Shown: positions 12,601 to 23,119 of the stretch, in pieces | Numbering within the stretch: the stretch's first letter is position 1 | Layout: each line of letters starts with the position of its first letter | Assembly: GCA_021613335.1 (NCBI GenBank) | Contig: JAJTWR010000269.1 | Coordinates: 1,348,501 to 1,412,500 of the forward strand | DNA: 64,000 bases | Source: Whitmania pigra | Taxonomy: Eukaryota > Annelida > Clitellata > Hirudinida > Haemopidae | Direction: 5' to 3' | Notes under the pieces: generated by a model | The model's input: only the letters and a program-made list of their open reading frames with translations | Told to the model about the DNA's origin: nothing | Databases searched by the model: none | Program-made: the position numbers and the translations under genes

Positions 12601-15243
12601 TTCTGTCATCGCAACAGCAATTGCAGTCAATATCAGTTACAATACGTTTTCAAATCCACTTACAAAGTCATTTATTATATTTTACTTTGCAGTCATGTTA
12701 ATTTTTATTAAAAAAACAAGTGATTTCTGTAGGTACGACCTCGTTGCTTTATTTCCATCACAGTTTTCTCAAAACTGCACCATGAATGATTGGGGCACTA
12801 ACATTCCTAAAGAAATTAGGAATAGAATAAAAGATAACAGACAAGATTCTTTAGTTGGACAAGTTATTTATGAGCCATATCTAAACAAAGTAAACTTTTC
12901 CTGTGAAGGAGTCAATTCTTGTTCAGGCCATGGATTGTGCGTGGCTCCAAATGTGTGTCAATGCGAATCAGAATGGGATGGAATAAGTTGCAGTAATCAT
13001 TCATGCTCAAATGTTTATAACTGCTTAGGAAGAGGTGATTGCGTTGCTCTAGATACATGTTCTTGCAATAAAGGCTGGACAGGAAAGGATTGTTCTGTCG
13101 CAAGTTGTGATGAAAGAAATAACTGCTCGGGAGGGGGTTTATGCATCAAACCAAATGAGTAAGCTAATAATTAATCAAATAATTGATCTATTGACATTTT
13201 ATTGCCTAATTCTAGATGTGCGTGTTTCGAACAATTTTCTGGACTAAATTGTTCTGAATGCAAAAGTGGAAGATGGGGATTAGACTGCGCGCCCTGTCCG
13301 AATTGCGAACATGGCACTTGCAATAAAGCATCTGGTATGTAATAACATAAAATGTTATTTTTTGTCATCCAAGGCAATTGCGATATTATTGATTATATTA
13401 CAAGTTAAACGATTTAACTAAATTAACTAGGAAAATGTGACTGCATATCACCACACTGGTCTGGAGAATTATGTGAACAATGCAGACCAAAATTCTTCAA
13501 ACAAAATTCCATTACTGTCAACATTAAAGAAAATACTATAGGAAATACAAGTTTAGTAACATTGAATATAACAGAGGGAAACTGTGACCAGAATGGTTTA
13601 GTGTTATCTTTTAGCCTAGAAGTTTTGTATCCAAATGCTACAAACGTTTCATCCGTGTTTAAAATGAGGGAATTACCTGGAACAGTTGATGTAATTTTGA
13701 CTGCACCCTTGGATAGAGAAGAATACGCTGAATATTTTTTAGAAATCACGGCAACTGATTCTGCTTCTCCACCACATGCTTCATCGGCAAATATAACAGT
13801 ATTAGTTGAGGACGAAAATGACTGCAAACCAATGTTTTTAAAGAATTCCTCAAGAATAATAATTTCTGGGAATACTTCCTTAAACGCAATTTTGTATACT
13901 TTTAACGTATCAGACTGTGATGAAATCGGTAAGTCGTGTATTTATATTATGATATCCTCAAAACCGAAAAAGATAATAATTTGGTCGGTCAATTTTTTAC
14001 AGCTTATTTGTCAGTAGTTAGGATGCTGCAAATACATATTTACTTTCTATTACATTGCTATCACGTATTTCAAAGAATTATTTTTGTATCCTAGGTCAAA
14101 TTAAATATTCCATGGAATCCAATTCATCATATGAAATAACTTTCTTCAACTTAGAAGAAACTTCTGGAATTCTGCGCTTGAGCAAATCGCTTACAGACTG
14201 TAACTTTTCCAGTGTAACGTTAAACATTAAAGCTTTCGATGGAAAATTCAGTTCCAAACCATTCCAGCTGAATATATTGATATCAGACAAGAATACGTAT
14301 CTACCAGTTTTTGAGCACAAATTTCAAACATTTTATTTGAATGAAACAACTCCAGTAGGATATGAGATTGCAATATTAACTGCAATTGATGAAGACAGTC
14401 TTGTTATTTATTATGACATTGTAGAAGGAAATGATAATGGAATATTTGCTATTGACATGATGAAAGGTAGTAAATACACCTTTGACATCTTTATTTGCAT
14501 TTAAAATTAAAGCATATCAATAATTTGCTTTAGGAATGTTGACTCTGGTTCGTTCGCTGGATTTTGAAAAGCAACGGTTGCACAAGTTAATAATTTCTGC
14601 TTACGACGGCATTGATAAATCTAATGCCTTAAATGGCACATCAGAAGTAAATATCGTGGTTAGGAATGTAAATGAATTCCATCCAGAATTTGTAAACACA
14701 TCAGATGTTTTCTACATCAATGTTGAGGAAGGCAAATTAATTAGCAGACTTTATCAGGTAAAATGTTTTCAAACATATCGTTGCATGTACTTAATGAACA
14801 TAAAAGCCATAGCGCATTGCATACCCAGTTTGCTGCAAAAGATGAAGATAATGATTCCATTACCTTTATGATGGTGAAAAGTCAAGATTCATTTTATTTT
14901 ATGTTGGATTCATCAACTGGATGGTTGAGTGTCATCATCCCTCTCAATAAATCTTTAACATCAGAAATTATGTTACAAATCGTGGCAAAAGATAACGGTA
15001 AAATATGGTCGATAATTTTGTAATATAATTTCTGGAAAACTAAGAATTAATTTTTTTACAGGAAATCCAGCATTTGAAACGTATCTTAATGTCACTATTG
15101 TTGTTCTTCCTTACAAACAAGCCACCATTACTGTGATACCGAATTCTTCAGCTATTCAGAACTACTTTGGGATTACTGAAAGTCTAATAGCGGCTGCAAT
15201 TTCTATTTCATTTTCTAGATTAGCTTGCTGGATTTCCTTTTGA
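687..15243 (+). CDS. Bark beetle/Anakonda-like adhesion protein, 5' partial
   Basis: Large extracellular protein of the Bark beetle type; Drosophila Bark/Anakonda organises tricellular junctions. Exons: 687-828, 917-1054, 1292-1551, 1631-1750, 1834-1972, 2729-2869, 2935-3107, 3338-4268, 4352-4495, 4563-4643, 4903-5309, 7407-8316, 8382-8487, 8565-8711, 8808-8980, 9239-9431, 9522-9790, 9845-10488, 10555-10856, 10920-11126, 11197-11270, 11339-11419, 11493-11727, 11806-12310, 12389-12666, 12733-13158, 13216-13334, 13431-13928, 14095-14466, 14534-14757, 14829-14997, 15062-15243. Domains in order: half a kringle (NYCRNP, PWCYT, WEFCDLPKC), an F5/8C domain (CSSPLGMGDGRISDDQI to RIELFGC), long Asn-rich parallel beta-helix repeats with recurring NNxF motifs, an SRCR domain split over 8565-8980, a second beta-helix block, EGF-like repeats (from 12.9 kb) and about three cadherin repeats with DEND-type motifs (13.6-15 kb). 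A possible furin site RKKR is at about 9770. The protein ends in a short hydrophobic tail, either a GPI signal or a truncated membrane anchor. The SRCR entry intron (8488-8564) and the exon end at 4495 are the least certain joins. Family assignment is strong; the orthology call is inference. Confidence 0.8.
4269..4351 (+). other. GC-AG intron
   Basis: The long beta-helix exon ends at 4268 and is followed by GCAAGT, the optimal GC-donor consensus. Joining to the acceptor at 4350-4351 keeps the frame (GTVGG-RVDV). No in-frame GT donor is nearby. Confidence 0.7.
5487..7021 (-). mobile_element. hAT-family DNA transposon relic in intron
   Basis: Lies in the 2.1 kb intron of the Bark beetle-like gene. 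The flanks GCAGTAAG (5479-5486) and GCAGTAAT (7022-7029) form an imperfect 8-bp target duplication, as expected for hAT. The right end reads inward as CAGAGTTGTTAATATCGCAG and the left end is a decayed match (AAGCGTTGTTAA). Minus-strand coding relics include a CHTLNLMATTNVEK block at about 6.73 kb, homologous to the transposase at 21.7 kb, and a dimerisation relic LPATAAVERSF near 5.88 kb. Multiple stops and frameshifts mean it is inactive. It is antisense to the host gene, and a spliced host transcript would remove it. Confidence 0.75.
5626..5690. repeat. TTA/ATT-rich simple repeat
   Basis: Degenerate run of TTATTA units inside the intronic hAT relic. It creates a spurious Leu-rich reading frame and no protein is implied. 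Confidence 0.6.
12667..12732 (+). other. 66-bp in-frame stop-free intron
   Basis: A GT-AG intron (GTCATT to TCTGTAG) whose length is a multiple of three and which has no stop, so retention would insert a hydrophobic FIIFYFAVMLIFI stretch. Splicing gives NPLTK-YDLVALFP, which restores the Asn-Pro...Tyr-Asp-Leu pattern expected after beta-helix repeats. Confidence 0.55.
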
Positions 15244-15598
15244 CTTGTAGACATTGTGTTTTATTAAAGAAGCTGAATCGTGACTTCTTATCGGACAATT
15301 TGAGATATGAAAACTTTCATCTGCTTCTTGGAATAAACCGGTGATGATAATCTCTAATCTAATAAAAACGTCTGATACAATGTTCATCTCACGAATTTTA
15401 TGTGTTTAAATATCGATTTCTGTTATAATTAAAACATTTTCAATCAGCAAATGTCATTTTTATATTAATATAGAAATTGAGAAATAATTTTTCGACTAGC
15501 CATGGATACATCTTTTACTTATTTTCTACTCAGTTCTTCAATACATCAGAACACATAATATATTGAGCAAACATTAATGAATTATTAATTATTCGTGC
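15244..15598. other. 3' untranslated and intergenic sequence
   Basis: Follows the stop of the Bark beetle-like gene. ATTAAA near 15262 and AATAAA near 15360 are candidate polyadenylation signals. No further coding exon or membrane-anchor exon was recognised. Confidence 0.35.
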
Positions 15599-15780
15599 AT
15601 GTTAGCCGAATGGGTAGCGATCTTGCATGCGACATGCGGTAATAACACTCGTTATGGGTCGTGTTCGCAACCAAGCCAGCCCTGGGTTAGAGGCGCTACA
15701 TAAATGATGGATCGATTAAGAAGTGCCTTCAAATCCTATCCGAATACACAAGGCACTCAAAAAATGGGCTAAATACAAAC
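15599..15780 (+). repeat. tRNA-derived SINE, diverged copy
   Basis: Carries a Pol III A-box-like TTAGCCGAATGGGTAGCG and a B-box-like GTGTTCGCAACC about 50 bases later, then a GGCGCTACATAAATG segment. The same plan recurs in better-conserved copies near 35.8 kb and 49.9 kb. A tRNA gene was excluded because there is no cloverleaf and the tail extends well past tRNA length. Confidence 0.5.
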
Positions 15781-16272
15781 AACATCCTGGTTCCAGAGTT
15801 TCAAAATAAAAAACAACCTTTTGCATCCCAGTTCGCTGTTAATGGTGAAGTTGGATCAAAGATGATCGAATTAGTTTGATGACATTAGCATAAAAAAATA
15901 TTAATATTAATACGGATGTATAATGGAATGCTAAAAATGCTTAATTAGCAATTCATTTTAGTTTGTTGAAGCAAATTTGACCAAAAGTCTTAATTTTACG
16001 AATAATTCAAACATTGAAATTTTTGAAAACATTGAACGACCAATAACTATTAATATATTTAAATGAAAATTAGCATATTACATATCTTAAAAGGAATAAC
16101 TGCAGAGTGAGGGCAATAGAAAATGTTAAAAATAATGGTAGCATATGCCTTTCGGGGCTGGGGGAGGCTGGAAAAGAAAGTAATCGAATGTAGCTGAACA
16201 TGAATCGATGAACCAACGTTCCATGCCTTAAAATGCTAAAGGCAGACAACCTTAAATTTCTACATTTTTAAA

Positions 16273-17131
16273 ATGGAAGGGGCAATGGTAATTTTATTTA
16301 GCATACCACTCTGCCATATTTTCAACTTTTCTTTCTTTAAGCATGAGATATCCCTTTATTGGAGCTCAGCTTATATCCACAAAAATGGTTTCACGTCTAA
16401 TCCAGGGAATTACAGACCAATGTCACTCCCATCTTCTTGTTGTCATGCAATGGAACATGTGATCAATAAAAACATTCCGAACTGCCTTCAGGCAATCAGC
16501 TTTATATCTCCTGATCAACATTGTTTTCTGAATGTGAGATCAACATGTACAAACCTGATTGAGTGTACCAATAGCTGTTCAATTTTAATGCAACTCTATC
16601 AGGGCACCGACATTGTTTACTTCGATTTCAATAAGGCTTTTGATTCAGTGCCTCACCTAAAATTACTGACAAAACTTAAATCTTACGAAATTTCGGGCAA
16701 CCTATTTTTGTAGATAAAGAAGTTTCTAGAGGTATGGCCAATTGTCTAACAGTGGAGATATGACAGCGGTGTGCCTCAAGGGAGTATGCTGGGCCACACT
16801 CTTTTCCTTATTTACATAAACAAATAGTACACAACATCATTCATTGCACCATCCCCAAATTCTGCACACGTGATCACCCTTCCGTCTATGCCAAGAAATA
16901 TGCTTCACCAACCGAATCGCGAAACCTTGAAACTCTCCAACCCCAGATATTATCAGCTCCACAACTCATAGTCGATTTGAGGGTGCCTTTCCAACGCCGA
17001 TTTGAGACAGTTTATAACAATTTAATTGACTTAAATTTTGTTTAAGCACTCTATAAGTAACAGATTATCTGACTCCAATTTGTGTCACATGGGACCCTTT
17101 TTTATGTTGAAATAAATAAATAAATAAATAA
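16273..17131 (+). pseudogene. Non-LTR (jockey/CR1-like) reverse transcriptase relic
   Basis: The translated frame shows reverse transcriptase landmarks in order: NYRPMSLPSSC, ISPDQHCF, then DIVYFDFNKAFDSVPH (the FDF/AFD block with a catalytic Asp). After a stop at about 16711 another frame gives SGVPQGSMLG. The YADD box is not intact. The segment ends in a short (AAAT)n run at about 17111-17131, typical of the 3' end of CR1/jockey-like LINEs. It is 5' truncated and frameshifted, hence dead. The exact clade cannot be fixed by eye. Confidence 0.75.
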
Positions 17132-18230
17132 TTAGTTGCAAATTGTTAATTTTCGCTATTTTCGATAATTAATTTTCTGCAATCATTATGTTATAAAATG
17201 TTAGAAATATTTTTTGGAACTGCATAAATTTGAGCAATACTTGTGAATATTGTGCAGAAAATCATATGTAACTATTAGGTAGTTGTGACTTCATTACTTT
17301 TTAAAAAGATAAAATTGAGTTAACAAATATTCTATTAATTTGAATGATAGTGATAAAAAGCCAACTTGTAAAAAATTGATGATTTGAATTAACTGTTGAA
17401 GTCCTGGTTAAATTTTAAAATATAAAGATTTGAAGTTTATTAAAGTAATTATGAGTTAAAGATAAAATTAACAAAAGCAATTGAATATCAGCATTTGAAT
17501 TAAGTTTGGTAATAGATGGCAGTTGGATCAGCCAGCACATTCGCTTCTAGAGACGAAGCACAAGAAAAAGTTGAAAATTGTTGAATGCTGAACTCAAAGG
17601 AACTTTGGAAAATGAGTATGTTGTAGGTGTATGTAAAACTTAATTAAAACTATAACAAAATAAGTGTGTCCCATCAGAGCATTTGTTCCCTTTCTCATCA
17701 GTTCAGTATCACTTGTTTAGTATATTGCGAAAAAAAATTCTCTAAAAAAGTAAATTTTAAATATTCCCTCTAGAAGAAGAAAAGTGAAAAACATTTTCAA
17801 GTTTGGATGGTGTCTCAGTGGCCAATGCCCCCGATATCTGATGAGAAAGAGGGAGGAGCCACAAATAAGGGAGGATTGGTGTCTATCTCACAAAAATCCA
17901 AAATATTAGTAAAATAGTAGCAAGGTGTATGTAAAACATGTGTTACTTTCAAAACCTGAGTAACCATTTGTTTCTAAATATGAAGAATGTCCTTCTTATA
18001 ATTTCAGACATATGGAAGTTGAAATAAAGCAAATGTAAAAAGTAAAATGTAAAGCACATCAGTTACATAATTTTATATAACACCAAGAACTAATGACAGA
18101 TTGGTAATTTCCAACAATTACCCATAATACACCTAATATACTCTCTGCCTTTGTTAATAATAAAAATTTATTATTTAATTATGCTACGTTATATCTCCTA
18201 AATGTGGTGATACTCAAAATTATCTTCGTA
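17132..18230. other. Intergenic, nothing recognised
   Basis: AT-rich sequence between the LINE relic and the minus-strand gene that follows. No exon, RNA gene or repeat boundary could be supported. Confidence 0.4.
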
Positions 18231-20654
18231 TTAAAAGCTTAAAGCGCCAAAAGGCAGTCGTTTGATAATATTCACAGCCGAGTCCGGAAATTCTTTAAAA
18301 TGACCATTAATAATATAACTGTTCTTGTCGTTGAAGCAACGCAATCGTTCAAGCTTTTGAAATTTCTTTGTTGTATTTTTAAGAATATGAGAAAAATTGA
18401 GCTAAATGATATAACAATGAGAGATTTCAAATTTTAAAATTATTTCCATCTGTCGTTTAAAATTATAAATCGATGAAAGATGGGGTTGTAAAAGTTATTG
18501 TTGAGGTGCTATAGTAATGATAGATTTTATTCATTTTCAATATCCACATTGCTATTCAAATAAAAATAAAGCTCTTCTTCAGCTATCTGCCAATGATTTT
18601 AAACATTGATTTTAGCAATAATGTCGTGTTTGAAACGCACAAAAACAATTCCACTAAAAAACGCTAAATAAATGCCATCACCTTATCAAAATCCTAAATA
18701 TAATATCAACTACTGATTAAATTAAACCACAAGTAACTCTCACCCTATCAATCTCATCTCCTTTCAACATCTTGATTAAATCACCAACCAAATATGCAAA
18801 ACGTTTTGAGTAAAAGAAATAAAAATTTCCATAAAAATGCATGAACTAATTAAAAAATTACATAAAAAGATTAACCATTTCTCCAGTAAAAACTTGATTA
18901 GCCACGGTATATAGGCACGTTTAGTGCGGTTTAGGAATGCTTCCATAAGGTAACCCTGCATATACAAAATATACCTGAAAATTTCTACTTCCAAACTATC
19001 ATAGTCACCAAAACCCTAAAATTATAAATATCACGTCAAATAATGATATTTTATGAACTTGTAAAAATGTCATTCTACTTTGAGTTCTCGGTAAAAGACG
19101 CAGGCTGTATGGATTATGCTTAACACCTGGATTGTCTTCACGAAATAGTCGTAGAAAAGGTATTTCTCGATCGTATAATCGAGTTCTTCAAATGTTTTTG
19201 AGTTGCTGGTTTGTTCATCACTCCGGTAAAGATTTGATTCGTCAATAACTATTTCATAGGTTTTGTATTTGTCTCCGGACAGGTAAGGCTTGACTTCACA
19301 TCCATATATTTTTTCTAAATTGATCAGAATATCATCTGAATATATGTTTTTCTGAAATTTAAAAGTTATTCCTAATGAGTCAAGATTTATTTAGGGCATA
19401 TTCATAAAAATCTTACCGATAAAATTGGTTTTAGAATGATGTCTCGAATGTGATATTGTACGAAACTCTGGCAATTACAAATAAAATCGCCAGCTTTTTC
19501 AGGAATTAGAAGTTCGTCGTCTGTTACCTTTTGAACGTCCGACAATTCCTAAGATAAAATTGTTAATTTAATAAATTTAACACATTAAAGAAGAGTCAGG
19601 TTAAACATACATAAATGTTAGTAAATTATGTTTAGAATTAATAAATGCAAATAATGATTCATATTACATAGTGAGAGTAAGCAACGATAAATTCTTTCAA
19701 ACGCTTGACTTTTTCTTCTTCATTCTGTGCAGACATGAAGAATGAATGAATGTGATCAACAACGTCAGGAAGATGGAATGCTTCTTTCATGCGATATATA
19801 AAGGTGATATCGAACTTTGGCTGCTAACAAAATTTACGCAAATTGTTATTAACGTTTTTGAGATGATTAAATTAAGGTTGTTTTTTTTTTTTTGAGTTAT
19901 CGAATTTTTTTTAATAAGATTAATTTACTAAATATTAATTTTATAATATTAAAAGTAATTAATAAAATCATTAAAGCAATTACTGCATCGATTTAATTTT
20001 GAAATGTAATGCAATGCTTCTAATGTAGCATAACAAGATTGACCCTTTTCTGGGATTTGAATTCGTCTAAGTAAATCTGCAATTCCTTTAAGTAAGATTT
20101 TAACGATTTTTCGCCAATAATTTCAATTATATGAGTGGCTGTTTAAAAAGGTTAAATTAATCATGTATTAATTTGATATTGTTATTTAATTAATCTGATT
20201 TTGTGCTACTCTTCAATTATCTTACATTGTTCTTTCAACCAAGATGATATCTTTCTTTGCTGGGGAAGTCTTGCCTCGGGAATATGTGGTAACCTCAGCA
20301 ACAGCAAGTACGTAGTATCCTCTAAAATGATACATTTAAGATATTTTTGAACCACATGCTTATAAAAATTTATTACTTACGTTTTCTATTCATCCTTTTA
20401 ACAATGTTAAAATCCCTGTTCCTCTTGAGAGCTATCTTCAATATTTTCAAAGAGAGACACAAGTTCTGTGGATTTTTCAGACTCATCATTTTTACAACGC
20501 ATCTGTTAAAAGTAATTTATTCATTATTAATATGCTACATCGCATCATCTATCTAAATATAGTTCATACCCTAACACCCAGCCAACAAATTCTTCATCAT
20601 CATACAGCTCATCAGGGGAATGGTCCAATAACTTCAGGAATGTTGTCTCTATAA

Positions 20655-23080
20655 CAGTGATGGGTAGTATTTCAAATCAAGTGATTTAAAATCATGAAAT
20701 AAAATCACAAAGGCGATTTTATGATTTGATTCAAAATCATCGTGTGTTGTGCGATTTTGATTTTTATTTTAAATCATATTTTTGATGATTGATGATTTTT
20801 TTTATTAAGTAAAAATCCTGAAATCATATAAATTTTAAATTTTAAAATTTTATTTTTTAAAATATATAATATCTTTCTTTATGACATTATCAGTTGATAG
20901 TCGATGCAACTTCCTTTTATTTATTTGTATTGTTGTTGTTATTGCTATTCCGACATCATGGTGAACGAAATTTGTAAAATTGCTGATAATGATAAATCCG
21001 CTTGTGAATTGCCGCCGCCGCTTGACGGCAATTTTTTTTAAATTACAAGTGAGGAAGGTGACAAAGTTGTAGCTAAATGTATTAATTGTGTTAATAAGTC
21101 GATATCACTGTTTCCTGCTTTCTCAAACCATGTTGTTTCACAAGGTGAGGTCAATCGTCTTGTGGTCAATTACATAATAGAAGGTATGTGTCCGCTGGCA
21201 ACAGTTGAGAAGGACTCATTTGTAGCTTTAATTAAGGGTTTGGCACCTTCTGCTACGGTAATGACCAGAAAGACACTTTCTGAGCATGTTAATTTAAAGT
21301 ATGATTTCATGCTTAACACAATCAGGGTATGTCTGGCAAAGGTTGAATATGTTTGCACCACTGCAGACATTTGGAGTACTAACAACAGGAGTTACATGGG
21401 AATGACTGCTCACTGGATCACTTCAGACTTGGTTCGAAAATCTGCAGCATTAGCATGCAGACGGTTTACTGGCAGTCACACATTTGATCGTGTAGCGGAA
21501 ATCATTAACGATTGCTTAGGACAATTTGAACTGGACACCACGAAAGTCATAACCACCGTGACAGATAATGCCAGTTACTTCCGGAAAGCTTTTGTGGAAT
21601 ATCACATAGACAGAGATATAGAAGAGGATGAGGTCGAGGAGGGTGATATAAGTTATCATGATATTGATGATATTCTGAATAGAGGATTGGACACTAACAA
21701 TGATGCCACAATGCTTATTCAGTTGCCACGACATGAAAGATGTGTGTGTCACACTCTCCATTTGATAGCCACGACAGATGTTGAGAAGGCAGAACTTGGT
21801 ACTGCTTATGCTAGAATGAGCCAAGCCAGCTTTGGAAGGTGCCAGTCTCTCTGGAATTCAGTTAGAAGGAGCAGCAAGGCCTCAGATGCAGTGGTGGCAA
21901 TATGTGATGGGGAGCATCTAAAAATCCCGTGTCCCACGCGTTGGAATTCAAAGTTTCAAGCAATAGGGAAGCTTCTCAAGTTGAGTGACAAACTTGGTCC
22001 AATCTGTGAAGCCGTCAACTTAACTAAGTTTGCTCGTGCTGAGAGTTTTTAAAGGAATATTACAGGACTATGGAGCCACTTGCGTGCACCCTTGATCAGT
22101 TGCAGGGTGACAAAGACTGTTTTCTTGGCATGCTGATGCCAAAATTGATTCAATTGCGGCTGAAGATGAATCGCTTGCTAAATGACAGGGTTATTCTATA
22201 TTACTGTCGACCCTTAGTGTTGGCATTGCTAAATGCTATTGCATCAAGGTTCCAAAGATATTTGGACTTTGATTTGAGTGATGAGGGAGTAAGAGAAGCA
22301 GTTTTAGCATCTGTTTCACACCCAATGTATAAGTTGAAATGGGTTCCTCCCGAGTTGCGTAAGGAAGTCACTGAGTGCCTCTACGAAACACTGATTGGGT
22401 TAGTAAGTTCATTTTTTAAACACACAGGTCTTAAATATTTTAAGTTTGTTTTATTCTTATGGAGATATTATTAGAAGTGTTGTCATTACTAATTTAAAAA
22501 AGTTTAATCATCATTTTGTTCTTATGTAGGATGAATTCTGCACAAAGTGATAAGGATCAACGTTTAGAAATAGTCCTTGACAATGAAGACTATGGATATT
22601 AAGATAATCAGTCTGACTTGCAAAAAGTCACTGCTAACATGGCAAATAGTATCCGCATCAATATGATGAATTATTTGTCTGATGCGGAAAGCAATCTTGC
22701 CAGCCTGGAATCGAGCATGATCAAAAAAATCTTTGTACGGTATAACACAACGCTGCCATCATCAGCTCCCGTAGAAAGATTATTTAGCTCGGCAGGACTT
22801 ATTAAGACATCTAGAAGGAACAGATTACACGATATGATGTTTGAAAAACTTTTGCTTTTAAAAATTAATAAAAGCTTTGAAAATTGACAGTGTTGAAAAG
22901 TTCGTGCACTTTTTCGTCAACGTGATTTGATTTTGTGATTTTAACGTGAAATCACATGCGTGAACCTGATTTTAACGTCAAATCACATGCGTGAACCTGA
23001 TTTCGATTTCAAATCACTTTTTGTCTGGTGATCTTGATTTTGATTTCCAATCACCCTGAACGTGATTTTACCCATCACTG
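20655..23080 (+). mobile_element. hAT DNA transposon with 8-bp target duplications
   Basis: Terminal inverted repeats start CAGTGATGGGTA on the left and end TTTTACCCATCACTG on the right. They are flanked by perfect CTCTATAA copies at 20647-20654 and 23081-23088. The subterminal regions are rich in repeated GTGATTT/AAATCAC motifs, probably transposase-binding repeats. It carries a decayed transposase in the plus orientation. The insertion lies within a minus-strand host coding exon. Confidence 0.9.
20958..22887 (+). pseudogene. hAT transposase, inactivated
   Basis: The likely start is ATG 20958 (MVNEICKIADND). An in-frame TAA follows in a T-run at about 21040. The long open stretch to 22052 contains the first catalytic-Asp region (TTADIWS), a second Asp (TVTDNASYF), the Cys/His block (RCVCHTLHL) and TRWNS. 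At 22052 a one-base loss in a T-run shifts the frame, and it resumes at about 22070. A GTAAGT...TATGTAG segment (22402-22529) looks like an intron but does not splice in frame. The C-terminal dimerisation domain (LPSSAPVERLFSSAG) lies at 22755-22887 after another in-frame stop. Two of the lesions are in homopolymers, so base-calling errors should be considered. Confidence 0.85.
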
Positions 23081-23119
23081 CTCTATAATGCGATATTGTG
23101 CCGCATAAGTAAAGTCGAT

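Larger units (their letters stand above)
18231..23119 (-). pseudogene. Unidentified multi-exon gene, coding exon split by a hAT insertion
   Basis: Minus-strand exons in transcript order: 23089-23119 plus 20570-20654 (one exon, split by the transposon), 20381-20502, 20226-20321, 20044-20138, 19668-19823, 19417-19548, 19079-19351, 18876-18955 and a probable last exon 18231-18365. Phases agree through 18876. The protein is Leu-rich and helical in the first exons (FLKLLDHSPDELYDD, LLLLRLPHIPEARL), acidic and Lys-rich in the middle, with a Cys pair (FICNCQSF). I do not recognise the family. Earlier exons must exist upstream because the first exon seen begins at a splice acceptor. Removing the element and one copy of the CTCTATAA duplication restores an open exon (RIIETTFLKLL), so this allele is interrupted unless the transposon is spliced or polymorphic. 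The join to the last exon is phase-inconsistent and uncertain. Confidence 0.55.

Noticed and set aside
15600..15672. Possible tRNA gene from A/B-box-like sequence
   Set aside because: No acceptor stem or anticodon arm can be folded by eye, and the sequence continues into a SINE-type body shared with other copies.
16273..16713. Host gene with reverse-transcriptase-like segment
   Set aside because: Frameshifts, a 5' truncation and an AAAT-repeat 3' end identify a dead LINE fragment.
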